Below are positions 1 through 8,244 of a stretch of 64,000 nt of DNA, in pieces (the first letter of the stretch is position 1; each line of letters starts with the position of its first letter). The translations under genes were made by a program, and so were the position numbers. The notes under the pieces were generated by a model that was not told the DNA's origin, did no database searches, and saw only the letters and a list, made by a program, of their open reading frames with translations. The DNA is taken from positions 1 to 64,000 of the forward strand of contig CAZVFC010000023.1 in the NCBI GenBank assembly GCA_964625855.1, read 5' to 3'. Source of the DNA: JAPLUA01 sp964625855. GTDB lineage: Bacteria > Verrucomicrobiota > Verrucomicrobiia > Limisphaerales > UBA8199.

Positions 1-269
1 CTGGGTGAGCCAGGTTTTTGAGACCAACCAGAGGGTACCCCGGGCTTCGCGGAACTAACGCCGGAGAGCCGCATCGAAACTGGGGCGTGAACGCATAGAG
101 GGTGCACGCCATATTAAATGCACATACCCCCAAGCAGTAAATGCCGATGCGTTCAGACACGGCTGCCCCCCGAGAACAGTGACCCATTGCCTGGTCTGCC
201 CTATTTGGCTTGAAGGGCGATGTTGATCTCGCTAGTTTCACCGAGGGTTTCCCGGAGCGGAAACTGTTT

Positions 270-1646
270 ATGCAAGCCGCTGAGCAACCAAGCAAACCTG
301 CCGCGACCCCGGCGGGCGCGCAGCCTCCTGCAGGGGCTGTCTCGCCGCAACGGGTGATCGCCGAGTTGGAACGGCACATTCTGGTGGATGGCTTCAAACT
401 GGTGTTCGACCTGGCGCGAAGCCGGGGCTCACGATTCGTTGACGTCGCGACGGGGCGAGAGCTGATTGACTTGTACAGCTTCTACGCTTCGCAGCCGATC
501 GGCTTCAACCATCCTTATTTTGAACGGCCAGAGGTAAAGGCTGACCTGCTGGCGGCGTCCCGGATCAAGGTGGCGAACGCCGATGTCTATACCGTGCAAT
601 ACGCCACGTTCATCCAGACTTTCGCGCGGGTTGCGGGCCTGCCGCCACTGGACCGATACTTCTTCATCGAAGGCGGCGCTTTGGCGGTGGAAAATGCGCT
701 GAAGGCCGCAATGGATTGGAAGGTGCGGAAGAACCTCGCGGCGGGTCGTGGCGAGCGCGGTACTGAGATCATCCATTTCGAGCGGGCTTTCCACGGGCGA
801 AGCGGTTACACGATGAGCCTGACCAACACTGACCCGCGCAAGATCGCTTACTTCGCCAAGTTCCCGTGGCCGCGCGTGACTTCACCCAGCTTGGACTTCT
901 CACTGCCTCCCGGCCCGCGCGAGACCGCAGCCGCCGAGAAGGAAGAACGAGCGCTTAAGCAGATCGGTGATGTGCTGGCGCAGAAGGCAGCGGATATCGC
1001 GGCCATTATTATCGAGCCGATCCAGGGCGAGGGCGGGGACAGCCATTTCCGAGGCGAGTTTCTGCAGGCCCTGCGGCGGATTTGCGACGAGCAGGACGTG
1101 CTGCTGATCTTTGACGAAATCCAGAGCGGCCTCGGCATCACCGGCAAGATGTGGTGTTGTCAACATTTCGGCGTTCTGCCTGACCTGCTCGCCTTCGGCA
1201 AGAAGGTCCAGGTCTGTGGCGTGATGGCGGGGCCGCGGCTGGATGAAGTCCGCGACAACTGCTTCCGCCTTCCCAGCCGCATCAGCTCGACGTGGGGCGG
1301 CAACCTCACCGACTACGTGCGCTCGACGCATTACCTGCGGATCATCGAGGAGGAGCGGCTGGTGGACAACGCGCGGGTCCAGGGCGAAAGGTTCCTGGCC
1401 GGCTTGCAGGCGCTGGCGCGCAAGTACGCGGTCATCTCCGCGGTGCGCGGGCGAGGGTTGATGCTGGCGTTTGATCTGCCTGACGCGGTAGTGCGCGACG
1501 CTTTCTGGAAGGGCGCTTACGAACTTGGCCTGCTGGTCATCCGTTGCGGTGAGCGCTCGATCCGCCTGCGGCCGGTACTGGACGTAAAGGACGACGTTAT
1601 CGAGCAGGCCTTGCGCATCATGGACCAGCAATGCCGCCAGCTTTAG
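270..1646 (+). CDS. lat: L-lysine 6-transaminase (PLP-dependent)
   Basis: This is a class III PLP aminotransferase that moves the epsilon-amino group of lysine to 2-oxoglutarate, giving 2-aminoadipate 6-semialdehyde. The protein shows the fold-type I pattern: the early block HILVDGFKLVFDLARSRGS, the substrate-side FYASQPIGFNHP, IIIEPIQGEGGD, the cofactor Asp in LLIFDEIQSGLG, and the PLP lysine in LAFGKKVQVCG (about residue 311). That last motif is typical of lysine 6-transaminases rather than ornithine or GABA aminotransferases. The frame is open from a TTG at 210, but the ATG at 270 gives 458 residues and a conventional N-terminus. The next gene, 45 bases on, is the matching semialdehyde dehydrogenase, which strongly supports lysine as the substrate. 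Expected to be cytoplasmic. Confidence 0.88.
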   Translation: MQAAEQPSKPAATPAGAQPPAGAVSPQRVIAELERHILVDGFKLVFDLARSRGSRFVDVATGRELIDLYSFYASQPIGFNHPYFERPEVKADLLAASRIKVANADVYTVQYATFIQTFARVAGLPPLDRYFFIEGGALAVENALKAAMDWKVRKNLAAGRGERGTEIIHFERAFHGRSGYTMSLTNTDPRKIAYFAKFPWPRVTSPSLDFSLPPGPRETAAAEKEERALKQIGDVLAQKAADIAAIIIEPIQGEGGDSHFRGEFLQALRRICDEQDVLLIFDEIQSGLGITGKMWCCQHFGVLPDLLAFGKKVQVCGVMAGPRLDEVRDNCFRLPSRISSTWGGNLTDYVRSTHYLRIIEEERLVDNARVQGERFLAGLQALARKYAVISAVRGRGLMLAFDLPDAVVRDAFWKGAYELGLLVIRCGERSIRLRPVLDVKDDVIEQALRIMDQQCRQL

Positions 1647-1691
1647 CCGTGACACTTCAGTACCACCGCGAATAGACGCACCTGAACGCGA

Positions 1692-3275
1692 ATGAAACCT
1701 GACCTTCATTGTAGAGCTCAAGGCAAGAGAAACTCAACCGCCTCTGGTTCCTCCACGGCAACTCTGCTCCGGAAGCTGGGCCTCGAGCCTGAGAACGCCG
1801 GGGTGTTTTGCGGTGAATGGCTTGGCGGCGGCAGACTGGTCAAAAGCATCTCGCCTGTGGATGGTCGGCTGCTCGCCAGCGTGCGAACCGCCACGCCGCA
1901 GGATTACGAACGCGTCGCCCGGCGCGCGCAGCAAGCCTTCCATCAATGGCAGCTCCTTCCAGCCCCCAAGCGCGGCGAGATCGTGCGCCAACTCGGCAAC
2001 GCCTTGCGCGAGGCAAAACGTGATCTGGGCCGGCTCGTAACCCTGGAGGTCGGCAAGATCCTCGCCGAGGGCGAGGGCGAGGTGCAGGAGATGATTGACA
2101 TATGCGACTTTGCCGTCGGGCTGTCTCGTCAGCTCCACGGCCTGACGATAGCCTCGGAGCGCCCACAGCATCGCATGATGGAGCAGTGGCATCCGCTGGG
2201 GGTCGTCGGTATTGTTACGGCCTTCAACTTCCCCGTAGCCGTCTGGTCCTGGAACAGCGCGCTGGCGGCGGTTTGCGGCGATGCCACCGTGTGGAAGCCT
2301 TCGAGTCAGACGCCGCTCACCGCCATCGCCACCATCCGGATTGCCGAGCGCGTTTGTCGCGCCAACCAGGTTGACCCGGCCCTGTTCAGCCTGGTGGTCG
2401 GCGACGGTGCGACAATTGGCGAGCGCCTCATTCGTGATCCGCGCTTGGCGCTGATCTCCGCCACCGGTTCGACTCGGATGGGCCGGCACGTGGCCGAGGT
2501 GGTCGCCCGTCGGCTGGGCCGTTCTCTGCTTGAACTGGGCGGCAACAACGCGATTATCGTCGCCCCCAGTGCCGACCTGGATCTGGCTATGCGCGCGATC
2601 CTCTTTGGTGCGGTCGGCACCGCCGGCCAGCGCTGCACCACCACCCGCCGGATCATCGTGCATGAGTGCTTGTGGGAGACCCTGACTCGGCGGCTGACGG
2701 ACGCTTACCGGCAGGTGCACATCGGCAGTCCGCTCGAATCGGGCACGCTTATGGGACCACTGGTGAATAAGCGGGCTGTGGAGGACATGCAGGCGGCGTT
2801 GGATCAGGTGCGCAAGGAAAAAGGCCGAATCCTCTATGGGGGCGAGCCCTTGCGCGGGTCGCAGTATCCCGGCGGTTGCTACGTCCGTCCCTGCCTTGTG
2901 GCCGCACGCCATGATATGAGGATAGTGCACGAGGAGACCTTCGCCCCGATTCTCTACGTGATCCGGTATCGCACGTTGGACGAGGCAATCGCCTGCCACA
3001 ACGAAGTGCCCCAGGGCCTGAGCTCCGCCATCTTCACCAATGACTTGCGGGAGGCTGAGCGGTTCCTGTCCGCTGGCGGGAGCGACTGCGGCATTGCCAA
3101 CGTGAACATAGGCACGAGCGGAGCCGAAATCGGCGGCGCCTTTGGCGGTGAAAAGGAAACCGGCGGCGGGCGCGAGAGCGGCAGCGACGCGTGGAAGTAC
3201 TACATGCGTCGCCAGACAGCCACGGTTAATTATTCAAAGGACCTTCCCCTGGCGCAGGGGATCGTTTTTGGTTGA
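1692..3275 (+). CDS. amaB: ALDH7-type aldehyde dehydrogenase (2-aminoadipate semialdehyde / piperideine-6-carboxylate)
   Basis: NAD(P)-dependent aldehyde dehydrogenase of 527 residues. Visible motifs are FNFPVAVWSWN (cofactor site), the general-base Glu in LLELGGNNAIIV (about residue 281), and the nucleophile Cys in GTAGQRCTTTRR (about residue 315). The C-terminal block FGGEKETGGGRESGSDAWK is characteristic of the ALDH7/antiquitin family. It directly follows the lysine 6-transaminase, so the likely reaction is oxidation of 2-aminoadipate semialdehyde (in equilibrium with piperideine-6-carboxylate) to 2-aminoadipate. Together the two genes form a short catabolic operon. Family assignment is firm; the substrate is inferred from the neighbour. 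Confidence 0.85.
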   Translation: MKPDLHCRAQGKRNSTASGSSTATLLRKLGLEPENAGVFCGEWLGGGRLVKSISPVDGRLLASVRTATPQDYERVARRAQQAFHQWQLLPAPKRGEIVRQLGNALREAKRDLGRLVTLEVGKILAEGEGEVQEMIDICDFAVGLSRQLHGLTIASERPQHRMMEQWHPLGVVGIVTAFNFPVAVWSWNSALAAVCGDATVWKPSSQTPLTAIATIRIAERVCRANQVDPALFSLVVGDGATIGERLIRDPRLALISATGSTRMGRHVAEVVARRLGRSLLELGGNNAIIVAPSADLDLAMRAILFGAVGTAGQRCTTTRRIIVHECLWETLTRRLTDAYRQVHIGSPLESGTLMGPLVNKRAVEDMQAALDQVRKEKGRILYGGEPLRGSQYPGGCYVRPCLVAARHDMRIVHEETFAPILYVIRYRTLDEAIACHNEVPQGLSSAIFTNDLREAERFLSAGGSDCGIANVNIGTSGAEIGGAFGGEKETGGGRESGSDAWKYYMRRQTATVNYSKDLPLAQGIVFG

Positions 3276-3344
3276 GCGGAACGACCGCGCCCAATCGAGG
3301 GCTCGCCAAGGGTTAGGCTGTCTGTTAGCTTCTCTGATTGTTAT

Positions 3345-4358
3345 ATGGCCCTGTGGATTATACGAATCTTGTTCTTGTGTCTGTGCACGGCTGGGGGGTT
3401 GGCGGTGAGCCAGGTGCGGCCCGAATGGCTTGCCCGCCCCTGGCTGGGGATGCTCATCGGCTTCGGTTTCGGCTGGCTCATGATCGCCATTGACGAGATG
3501 TTAAAGGGCTTTTCGCTCCGTGCCTTCTCGGCCACCACCTTCGGGCTGCTTTTGGGAACGGTTGTGGCTCTGTTGATTGATAATTCCCGTCTCTTTGGTG
3601 ATCCGGATGACCCGTCACCCCATCGCCAGCTTGTCCGGATGGCGCTCTTTGTCGGCTTTGGCTATATCGGCATGGTGCTGGCCATGCGCAGCAACAAGGA
3701 GGATTTCTCCCTGATCATCCCCTATATTCGGTTTGCGCCGCAGAACAAGCCGGACAACCTGCTCCTGCTCGATACCAGCGTCATCGTTGATGGCCGCATC
3801 GCCGACCTGATCGAGGCGAAGTTTCTAGAGGGCATGATTGTGGTGCCTCGGTTCGTCCTGAAGGAGCTGCAGCAAATCGCCGACTCCAGCGATGCCGTCA
3901 AACGAGCCCGCGGCCGGCGCGGGCTGGAGGTGCTCAACCGGATCCAGCGCAACACGCGGAACGAGGTGAAAATCCATGACGGCGATTTCCCGGACGAGAA
4001 GGAAGTGGATGCCAAGCTGGTCCGCTTGGCGCGCAACCTGGGCGCGAAACTCTTCACCAACGATTACAACCTGGGCAAAGTGGCGGAGCTTCAGAACGTC
4101 AACTATGTAAATCTCCACGACCTGGCCAAGTCTTTGCGGGTCGTCCTGCTGCCGGGAGAGATGCTCACCTTGCGCCTGGTGCGCGAGGGCAAGGATAAGG
4201 GCCAGGGCGTGGGCTACCTGCCCGACGGGACGATGGTGGTGGTCAACAACGGGCAGGGGGCGTTGGGACAGCAGGTCGAGGTGCAGGTGCAGAGCCTGCT
4301 GCAAACCGGGGCGGGAGTCATTGTTTTTGCCGACTTGAAGCAACCCATGGTGGCGTGA
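3345..4358 (+). CDS. Membrane PIN-TRAM domain protein (YacL-like)
   Basis: Four hydrophobic segments lie at about residues 1-22, 34-50, 63-80 and 96-114. They are followed by a PIN nuclease-like domain starting at LLLDTSVIVDGRIADL (D143 is the first acidic metal ligand), with further acidic positions through KLFTNDYNLGKVAEL. The C-terminal part (about 268-337, LTLRLVREGKDKGQGVGYLPDG) is a TRAM RNA-binding domain. This order is that of the Bacillus YacL family, often annotated as integral membrane PilT-like proteins. The role is unproven; a membrane-bound RNA nuclease is an inference. The length of 337 is normal for the family. A strong intrinsic terminator follows at 4469. Confidence 0.85.
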   Translation: MALWIIRILFLCLCTAGGLAVSQVRPEWLARPWLGMLIGFGFGWLMIAIDEMLKGFSLRAFSATTFGLLLGTVVALLIDNSRLFGDPDDPSPHRQLVRMALFVGFGYIGMVLAMRSNKEDFSLIIPYIRFAPQNKPDNLLLLDTSVIVDGRIADLIEAKFLEGMIVVPRFVLKELQQIADSSDAVKRARGRRGLEVLNRIQRNTRNEVKIHDGDFPDEKEVDAKLVRLARNLGAKLFTNDYNLGKVAELQNVNYVNLHDLAKSLRVVLLPGEMLTLRLVREGKDKGQGVGYLPDGTMVVVNNGQGALGQQVEVQVQSLLQTGAGVIVFADLKQPMVA

Positions 4359-4468
4359 GCCCTGCCCGCGTGCGAGGAACGTGCTTCGTTTGACGAGGAA
4401 TCATTGAACGCCAGGTCCTCCCCGCGGTCTATTGCGATACAGGGTTCGTAAGTGGTTTTCATAGGTAC

Positions 4469-4503
4469 AGCGCAGCCTGCGGTTCAGGCTGCGCTTTCTT
4501 TTA
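4469..4503 (+). terminator. Intrinsic terminator after the PIN-TRAM gene
   Basis: A perfect 11-base inverted repeat, AGCGCAGCCTG / CAGGCTGCGCT, with a 5-base loop is followed by a T-rich run (TTCTTTT). It lies 110 bases after the PIN-TRAM stop codon and 66 bases before the DUF2007 gene, so it separates two transcription units. Confidence 0.85.
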
Positions 4504-4568
4504 GCCGATTGCTGGCGTCGAGACGTTTGGGCCTTGGCTTGTAAATGTCCCTGGATTAAGCTTAGGTC

Positions 4569-4805
4569 ATGGAAATCGTCACGGTCTTCCGCGCGTTCAA
4601 TCCCGCGGATGCGCAATTGGTCCGGTCTCGGCTCGAAGCGGCGGGCTTTCACGCCGCGGTGATGCATGAGCTATCTTCCCTGAGCCTGGACGGCTACGCG
4701 ATGGCAGCCGGCGGCATCCTGGTCCAGGTGCCCGAAGCCGAAGCCGCCGATGCCAAGGAGTTCCTCGACTCCTCTACTCCCTCTGATGACCCCCCAGCAG
4801 CTTAA
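4569..4805 (+). CDS. DUF2007 family small protein
   Basis: A 78-residue protein that starts MEIVTVFRAFNPADAQLVRSRL and continues through a beta-strand-like ILVQVPEAEAADAKEFL block. This matches the DUF2007 fold (a small ferredoxin-like domain annotated as putative signal-transducing protein). The pattern is a beta strand, a helix recognising position in a pair, then a second strand and the AEAADAKEFL helix. There are no catalytic residues to discuss and the molecular function is not known. Its last 20 bases overlap the start of the next gene, so the two are probably co-translated. Confidence 0.75.
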   Translation: MEIVTVFRAFNPADAQLVRSRLEAAGFHAAVMHELSSLSLDGYAMAAGGILVQVPEAEAADAKEFLDSSTPSDDPPAA

Positions 4806-6165
4806 ACTACTCCCCCGGCTCAAACGCATTCTGCCAGCGGACGAAGTCAGCTTCGCGGCCTCCGTCCTGAAGGAGCATGCCGGCGACAAATGGTTCGCCG
4901 CCCGCCAACCGGATGTTGTCGTCCTTCCCCGCAGCACCAGGTCGGTCTCGGCGGTGTTGCGCTTCGCCAACCGGCATCGCATCCCGGTCACTCCGCGCGG
5001 CGCCGGCCACGGGTATGTGGGCGCCTGCGTGCCCGTGCACGGGGGCATTGTGCTCTCGCTCGCGCGCCTGCGCCGGATCAAGGAAATCAACGCCGCCGAC
5101 TTTGTGGCGGTTGTCCAGCCCGGGACGAACACCAAGAAGCTGCAGCAGGCGGTCGAGAAGCGCGGGCTGTTCTACCCGCCCGATCCCGCCAGCCGCGCGG
5201 ATAACACTATCGGCGGCAACATCATCACCAACGCCGGCGGGCCTCGCTGCCTCAAATACGGCGTCACCCGTGATTACGTGCTCGGCCTCGAGGTCGTCCT
5301 CGCTGACGGCACCGTTCTGCGTCTCGGCGGGCGCACGCACAAGAACAAGACCGGCTTCGAGTTGCACCGGCTATTTGTCGGTTCCGAGGGACTGCTCGGC
5401 GTCATCACCGCGGCCACCTTGAAGCTGCTGCCGCTGCCGCCGTATCGCGCGTGCCTCGCCGTCGGGTTCGGCTCCATGCGCGCCGCCGTGCGCTCGCTGC
5501 ACGCGATCCTCGCCGCCGGGTTTCTGCCCGCCGCGCTTGAACTCGCCGACTCCTTCACGCTCGCCGCCGCGTTCAAGCGCACCGGCAGTGAGCGCCTGCG
5601 CGGCTGCCGCGCCCACTTGATTGTCGAACTGGATGGCCAGCAAGCGTCCGTGCGTGGCGAAATCCGCCAGCTCCAGGCCCTCCTCGCTCCCCAGAAACCC
5701 CTCTTCGTCGAGGTTGGCCTCGGCGCGGACCAATGCGAAGCCGTCTGGCAAATCCGCCGCGAGTTCTCCTACGCCCTGCGCGACACGGGCCTCACCAAGC
5801 TCAACGAAGACATTGTCGTCCCCCGCGGCCGTCTCGAAGACCTGTTCGACTTCGCGGCCCGCCTCCAGCGCAAACACGGCCTCTCCGTTGCCTGTTTCGG
5901 CCACGCCGGCGACGGCAACATCCACACCAACATCATGGTGGACTTCAACCAACCGGGCGCCAAACGCCGCAGCCAGGCCGCCCTCGACGAACTGTTCAAG
6001 CAGGTCCTGGCCTGGGGCGGCTCGATCACGGGTGAACACGGCATCGGCCTCGCCAAGCAGCGCTGGTGGCCCCTGGCCGTCTCGAAGGAGGTCCGCGCCC
6101 TCCACCGCACCGTCAAGCGGTCCCTTGACCCGAAGGGCATCCTCAACCCCGGCAAGTTCGTCTAA
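4786..6165 (+). CDS. FAD-binding oxidase, GlcD/D-lactate dehydrogenase family
   Basis: An FAD_binding_4 (PCMH/VAO) oxidoreductase of 459 residues from the ATG at 4786. The pyrophosphate-binding block PVTPRGAGHGYVGACVP is near residues 67-83. PPDPASRADNTIGGNIITNAGGPRC follows, and VGSEGLLGVITAATL closes the FAD domain. The C-terminal half has the FAD-oxidase C domain with CFGHAGDGNIHTNIMV and the ITGEHGIGLAKQRW motif near the end. These are the marks of glycolate oxidase GlcD and D-lactate dehydrogenases. The substrate is a 2-hydroxy acid, but which one cannot be read. No GlcE or GlcF partner is adjacent. The upstream in-frame ATG at 4750 lies well inside DUF2007, so 4786 is preferred. Confidence 0.85.
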   Translation: MTPQQLKLLPRLKRILPADEVSFAASVLKEHAGDKWFAARQPDVVVLPRSTRSVSAVLRFANRHRIPVTPRGAGHGYVGACVPVHGGIVLSLARLRRIKEINAADFVAVVQPGTNTKKLQQAVEKRGLFYPPDPASRADNTIGGNIITNAGGPRCLKYGVTRDYVLGLEVVLADGTVLRLGGRTHKNKTGFELHRLFVGSEGLLGVITAATLKLLPLPPYRACLAVGFGSMRAAVRSLHAILAAGFLPAALELADSFTLAAAFKRTGSERLRGCRAHLIVELDGQQASVRGEIRQLQALLAPQKPLFVEVGLGADQCEAVWQIRREFSYALRDTGLTKLNEDIVVPRGRLEDLFDFAARLQRKHGLSVACFGHAGDGNIHTNIMVDFNQPGAKRRSQAALDELFKQVLAWGGSITGEHGIGLAKQRWWPLAVSKEVRALHRTVKRSLDPKGILNPGKFV

Positions 6166-6557
6166 GCCGCGATCGTTCGGCGCCGCAGCAGCGCTGTGCG
6201 ACCTGCTGTGGCCCGCCTGCGGCGGTGGCGCCGTGGCCGATTCGGCACGGATGGCGCGCGAACTGTTCCTCTTGGCGCGAGGGGACTTACCCTCGGCTTT
6301 CGCGCAGTCACGCAATGGCCGCCGGCTCCTGGCATGTGCCGAGTTGTGTGCCGACGTGGCCTGCTGCGCTCAGACTGACACACTCGCGCTCGTCGCTCAA
6401 TTGGGTAAGGACGGTCGGGTGAGAAAACAGCCGTCAGAAGTCTCGCCTGGAGGAATAACCAAGTAAGTTATCGCGCCTCGGTTGACCGGCTGCCCTCCGC
6501 GATGAGTCGCTTGTTCCCCGTGCGGTTGTCCGGGCCGCGGCGCACTTTTGCGCCATC
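6166..6557 (+). other. Gene-free stretch between convergent genes
   Basis: About 390 bases between the ends of two convergent genes. Short frames cross it on both strands but none has a recognisable start, motif or family. No clear terminator hairpin with a T-run was seen. Confidence 0.5.
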
Positions 6558-8165
6558 TTATGCATTCTCGTAGCCGAAAGCGTCTATGGAGGGCTGGAGG
6601 ATCTCGAGGCAAGGTTCGAGATACTTGCGGTAGTTCTTCCAGCGGCCAATGGCAGAAGTGTAGAGCGGCTGGCTGACGGCTTCGTAGGTGGGCGAACTGA
6701 CGGCTTTCGTCTTCAGGCGATCACGGTAGCCGAGCACTTGCGGGTTCCAGGGCAGTTGGAGCAGGGCCAGCGCGCGACGCGCCTCGCGTTCGAGGTGCAG
6801 AACGCAATCCTCGTAACGCACCTCCAGCCAGGGGCTGCAAATGGTTTCACGGAACTTCCGCCAGATGCCCATGTCGTGGGCGTAGCGCTGCGCGGCCCGC
6901 TCCAGAGTAAGAAAGCAGACGCTATTGGTGTTGAGCGGCAGGTACTGCATGAAGCAACTGAGGACGACATCACGAGGGTCCCGCAGCGCGATCAGCAGCT
7001 TCGTTTCTGGAAACAGCCGCACCATGCCCGGCAGGAGCAGGGTCATCGTCGGGTTCTTGTCCAGATGCACGCGGTCGCCGATGGGCTCGTTCAGCGCGGC
7101 TTCCATGTAAGCGAGATAGCGCTCGCGTTGGGCCGCCAAACGTTCCGGCGGAGCACTGTCCAGCGCCTCAGCCGTTGGCAGGGGCGTCTTGTCGGTGCGC
7201 CAGATGGCGGGGAAGATGTCGCGGGCAAAGGCCTCGCGTTCGTCCGAACTAACCAGGCCGGGATGACTGTCGAGCACCTGCTCCAAAAGCGTCGTGCCGG
7301 AGCGGGGAAAGCTGGCCAGCACCACCGTCTTCTTGAGCGGAAAGGCATTCCCCGCATCCACCCAACGCTGCCAGTGCGCGGGGGTCAAGGATTGTGCCAG
7401 GTTGGAAAGGTGGCGCTGCAACGCTTCAGACTCCTTGAGCAGCGCAGCTTCATTCGGTATCAAAAGTCCCTTGCACTCCAGCATCGCGGCCATGGCTCCA
7501 TCATAGTCGCCTTCGCGGTCGCGCTGTTGGGCGATCTCGGCCCAGGCTTGGGCGCGGACCAGGGGAAGCGCCTCCTCGCTCTGCGCCAGCTTGCGGAAGA
7601 GGGCTTCGGCGCCCGCCGTGTCTTTCAGCCGGCGGAGCAGCCGGGCCTTGAATAACTCCGCTTCCAGGTAATCGGGTTCGGCACGCAGGCAGTCTTCGAT
7701 GAGTGAACGCGCTTCCTCCAGGCGATGGCGGCGCTCGTAGAGGACGGCCAATTCCAGTTGAGCGTCGGGGATTCCCTTGGTCATCGCCACCACCCGCTGG
7801 AAGCATTGGATGGCCTTGTCCGGGCGGAAGATCATGCGGAAGCTCTGGCCCGCCAGGTGCATGAGTTGCGGGTTGTGCGCGCCTAGTTTCACGAGCCGAT
7901 CCAGCATGGCCTCGGCCTTGGGGATTTCAAAGCGCGCGCCCAGGGCGCGGCTGGCATCCACCAGCGCGACCAGGTTCTGCGGATATTTCTGCACGGCCTT
8001 TTGGAACAAGGCCAGGGCTTCGTCGAAGCGGTTGAGTTGCCACAGCGCGCGGGCCTGCTGGAGTTCTGCAACATCAACCCCCAGGCCGGGAATGACGCTG
8101 GGGGTCCGCTGCGCCGGGGGATTCAACGCCGCGTGGCGAAACTGCTTGTTCCCGTGCTCGGCCAT
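6558..8165 (-). CDS. TPR-repeat sulfotransferase family protein
   Basis: A 535-residue protein. Residues 35-235 are tetratricopeptide-like helical repeats (for example ALWQLNRFDEALALFQKAV). Residues 278-535 are a PAPS-dependent sulfotransferase domain. The 5'-phosphosulfate loop is VVLASFPRSGTTLLEQVLDS, and the 3'-phosphate block is LIALRDPRDVVLSCFMQYLP. The reaction expected is sulfate transfer from PAPS to a hydroxyl or amine on a carbohydrate, lipid or tyrosine. TPR-sulfotransferase fusions are common in bacteria, but their acceptors are largely unknown. It lies 79 bases downstream of the LuxR-type regulator on the same strand and may be cotranscribed with it. Confidence 0.85.
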   Translation of the reverse strand: MAEHGNKQFRHAALNPPAQRTPSVIPGLGVDVAELQQARALWQLNRFDEALALFQKAVQKYPQNLVALVDASRALGARFEIPKAEAMLDRLVKLGAHNPQLMHLAGQSFRMIFRPDKAIQCFQRVVAMTKGIPDAQLELAVLYERRHRLEEARSLIEDCLRAEPDYLEAELFKARLLRRLKDTAGAEALFRKLAQSEEALPLVRAQAWAEIAQQRDREGDYDGAMAAMLECKGLLIPNEAALLKESEALQRHLSNLAQSLTPAHWQRWVDAGNAFPLKKTVVLASFPRSGTTLLEQVLDSHPGLVSSDEREAFARDIFPAIWRTDKTPLPTAEALDSAPPERLAAQRERYLAYMEAALNEPIGDRVHLDKNPTMTLLLPGMVRLFPETKLLIALRDPRDVVLSCFMQYLPLNTNSVCFLTLERAAQRYAHDMGIWRKFRETICSPWLEVRYEDCVLHLEREARRALALLQLPWNPQVLGYRDRLKTKAVSSPTYEAVSQPLYTSAIGRWKNYRKYLEPCLEILQPSIDAFGYENA

Positions 8166-8244
8166 GTTCGTTCAGGCACTTGGACCGGATGGGTGGGATT
8201 GAAACAAAGCAAGGCCCCCAAGGCAACCAAAAGGTTCCCCGGAG

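Noticed and set aside
1..269. Possible riboswitch or gene upstream of the lysine transaminase
   Set aside because: No lysine riboswitch core or other conserved RNA pattern could be recognised and no frame has support.
1734..2999. A 421-residue minus-strand frame over the aldehyde dehydrogenase gene
   Set aside because: Shadow of a GC-rich gene; the plus strand carries a full set of ALDH motifs over the same span.
4750..4785. Upstream ATG at 4750 as start of the GlcD-like gene
   Set aside because: It would extend the overlap with DUF2007 to 56 bases and adds MPRSSSTPLLPL, which does not resemble the family's N-terminus.
5371..6315. A 314-residue minus-strand frame over the GlcD-like gene
   Set aside because: Shadow frame; composition is Ala/Gly/Glu-rich without domain features, and the plus strand is clearly coding.
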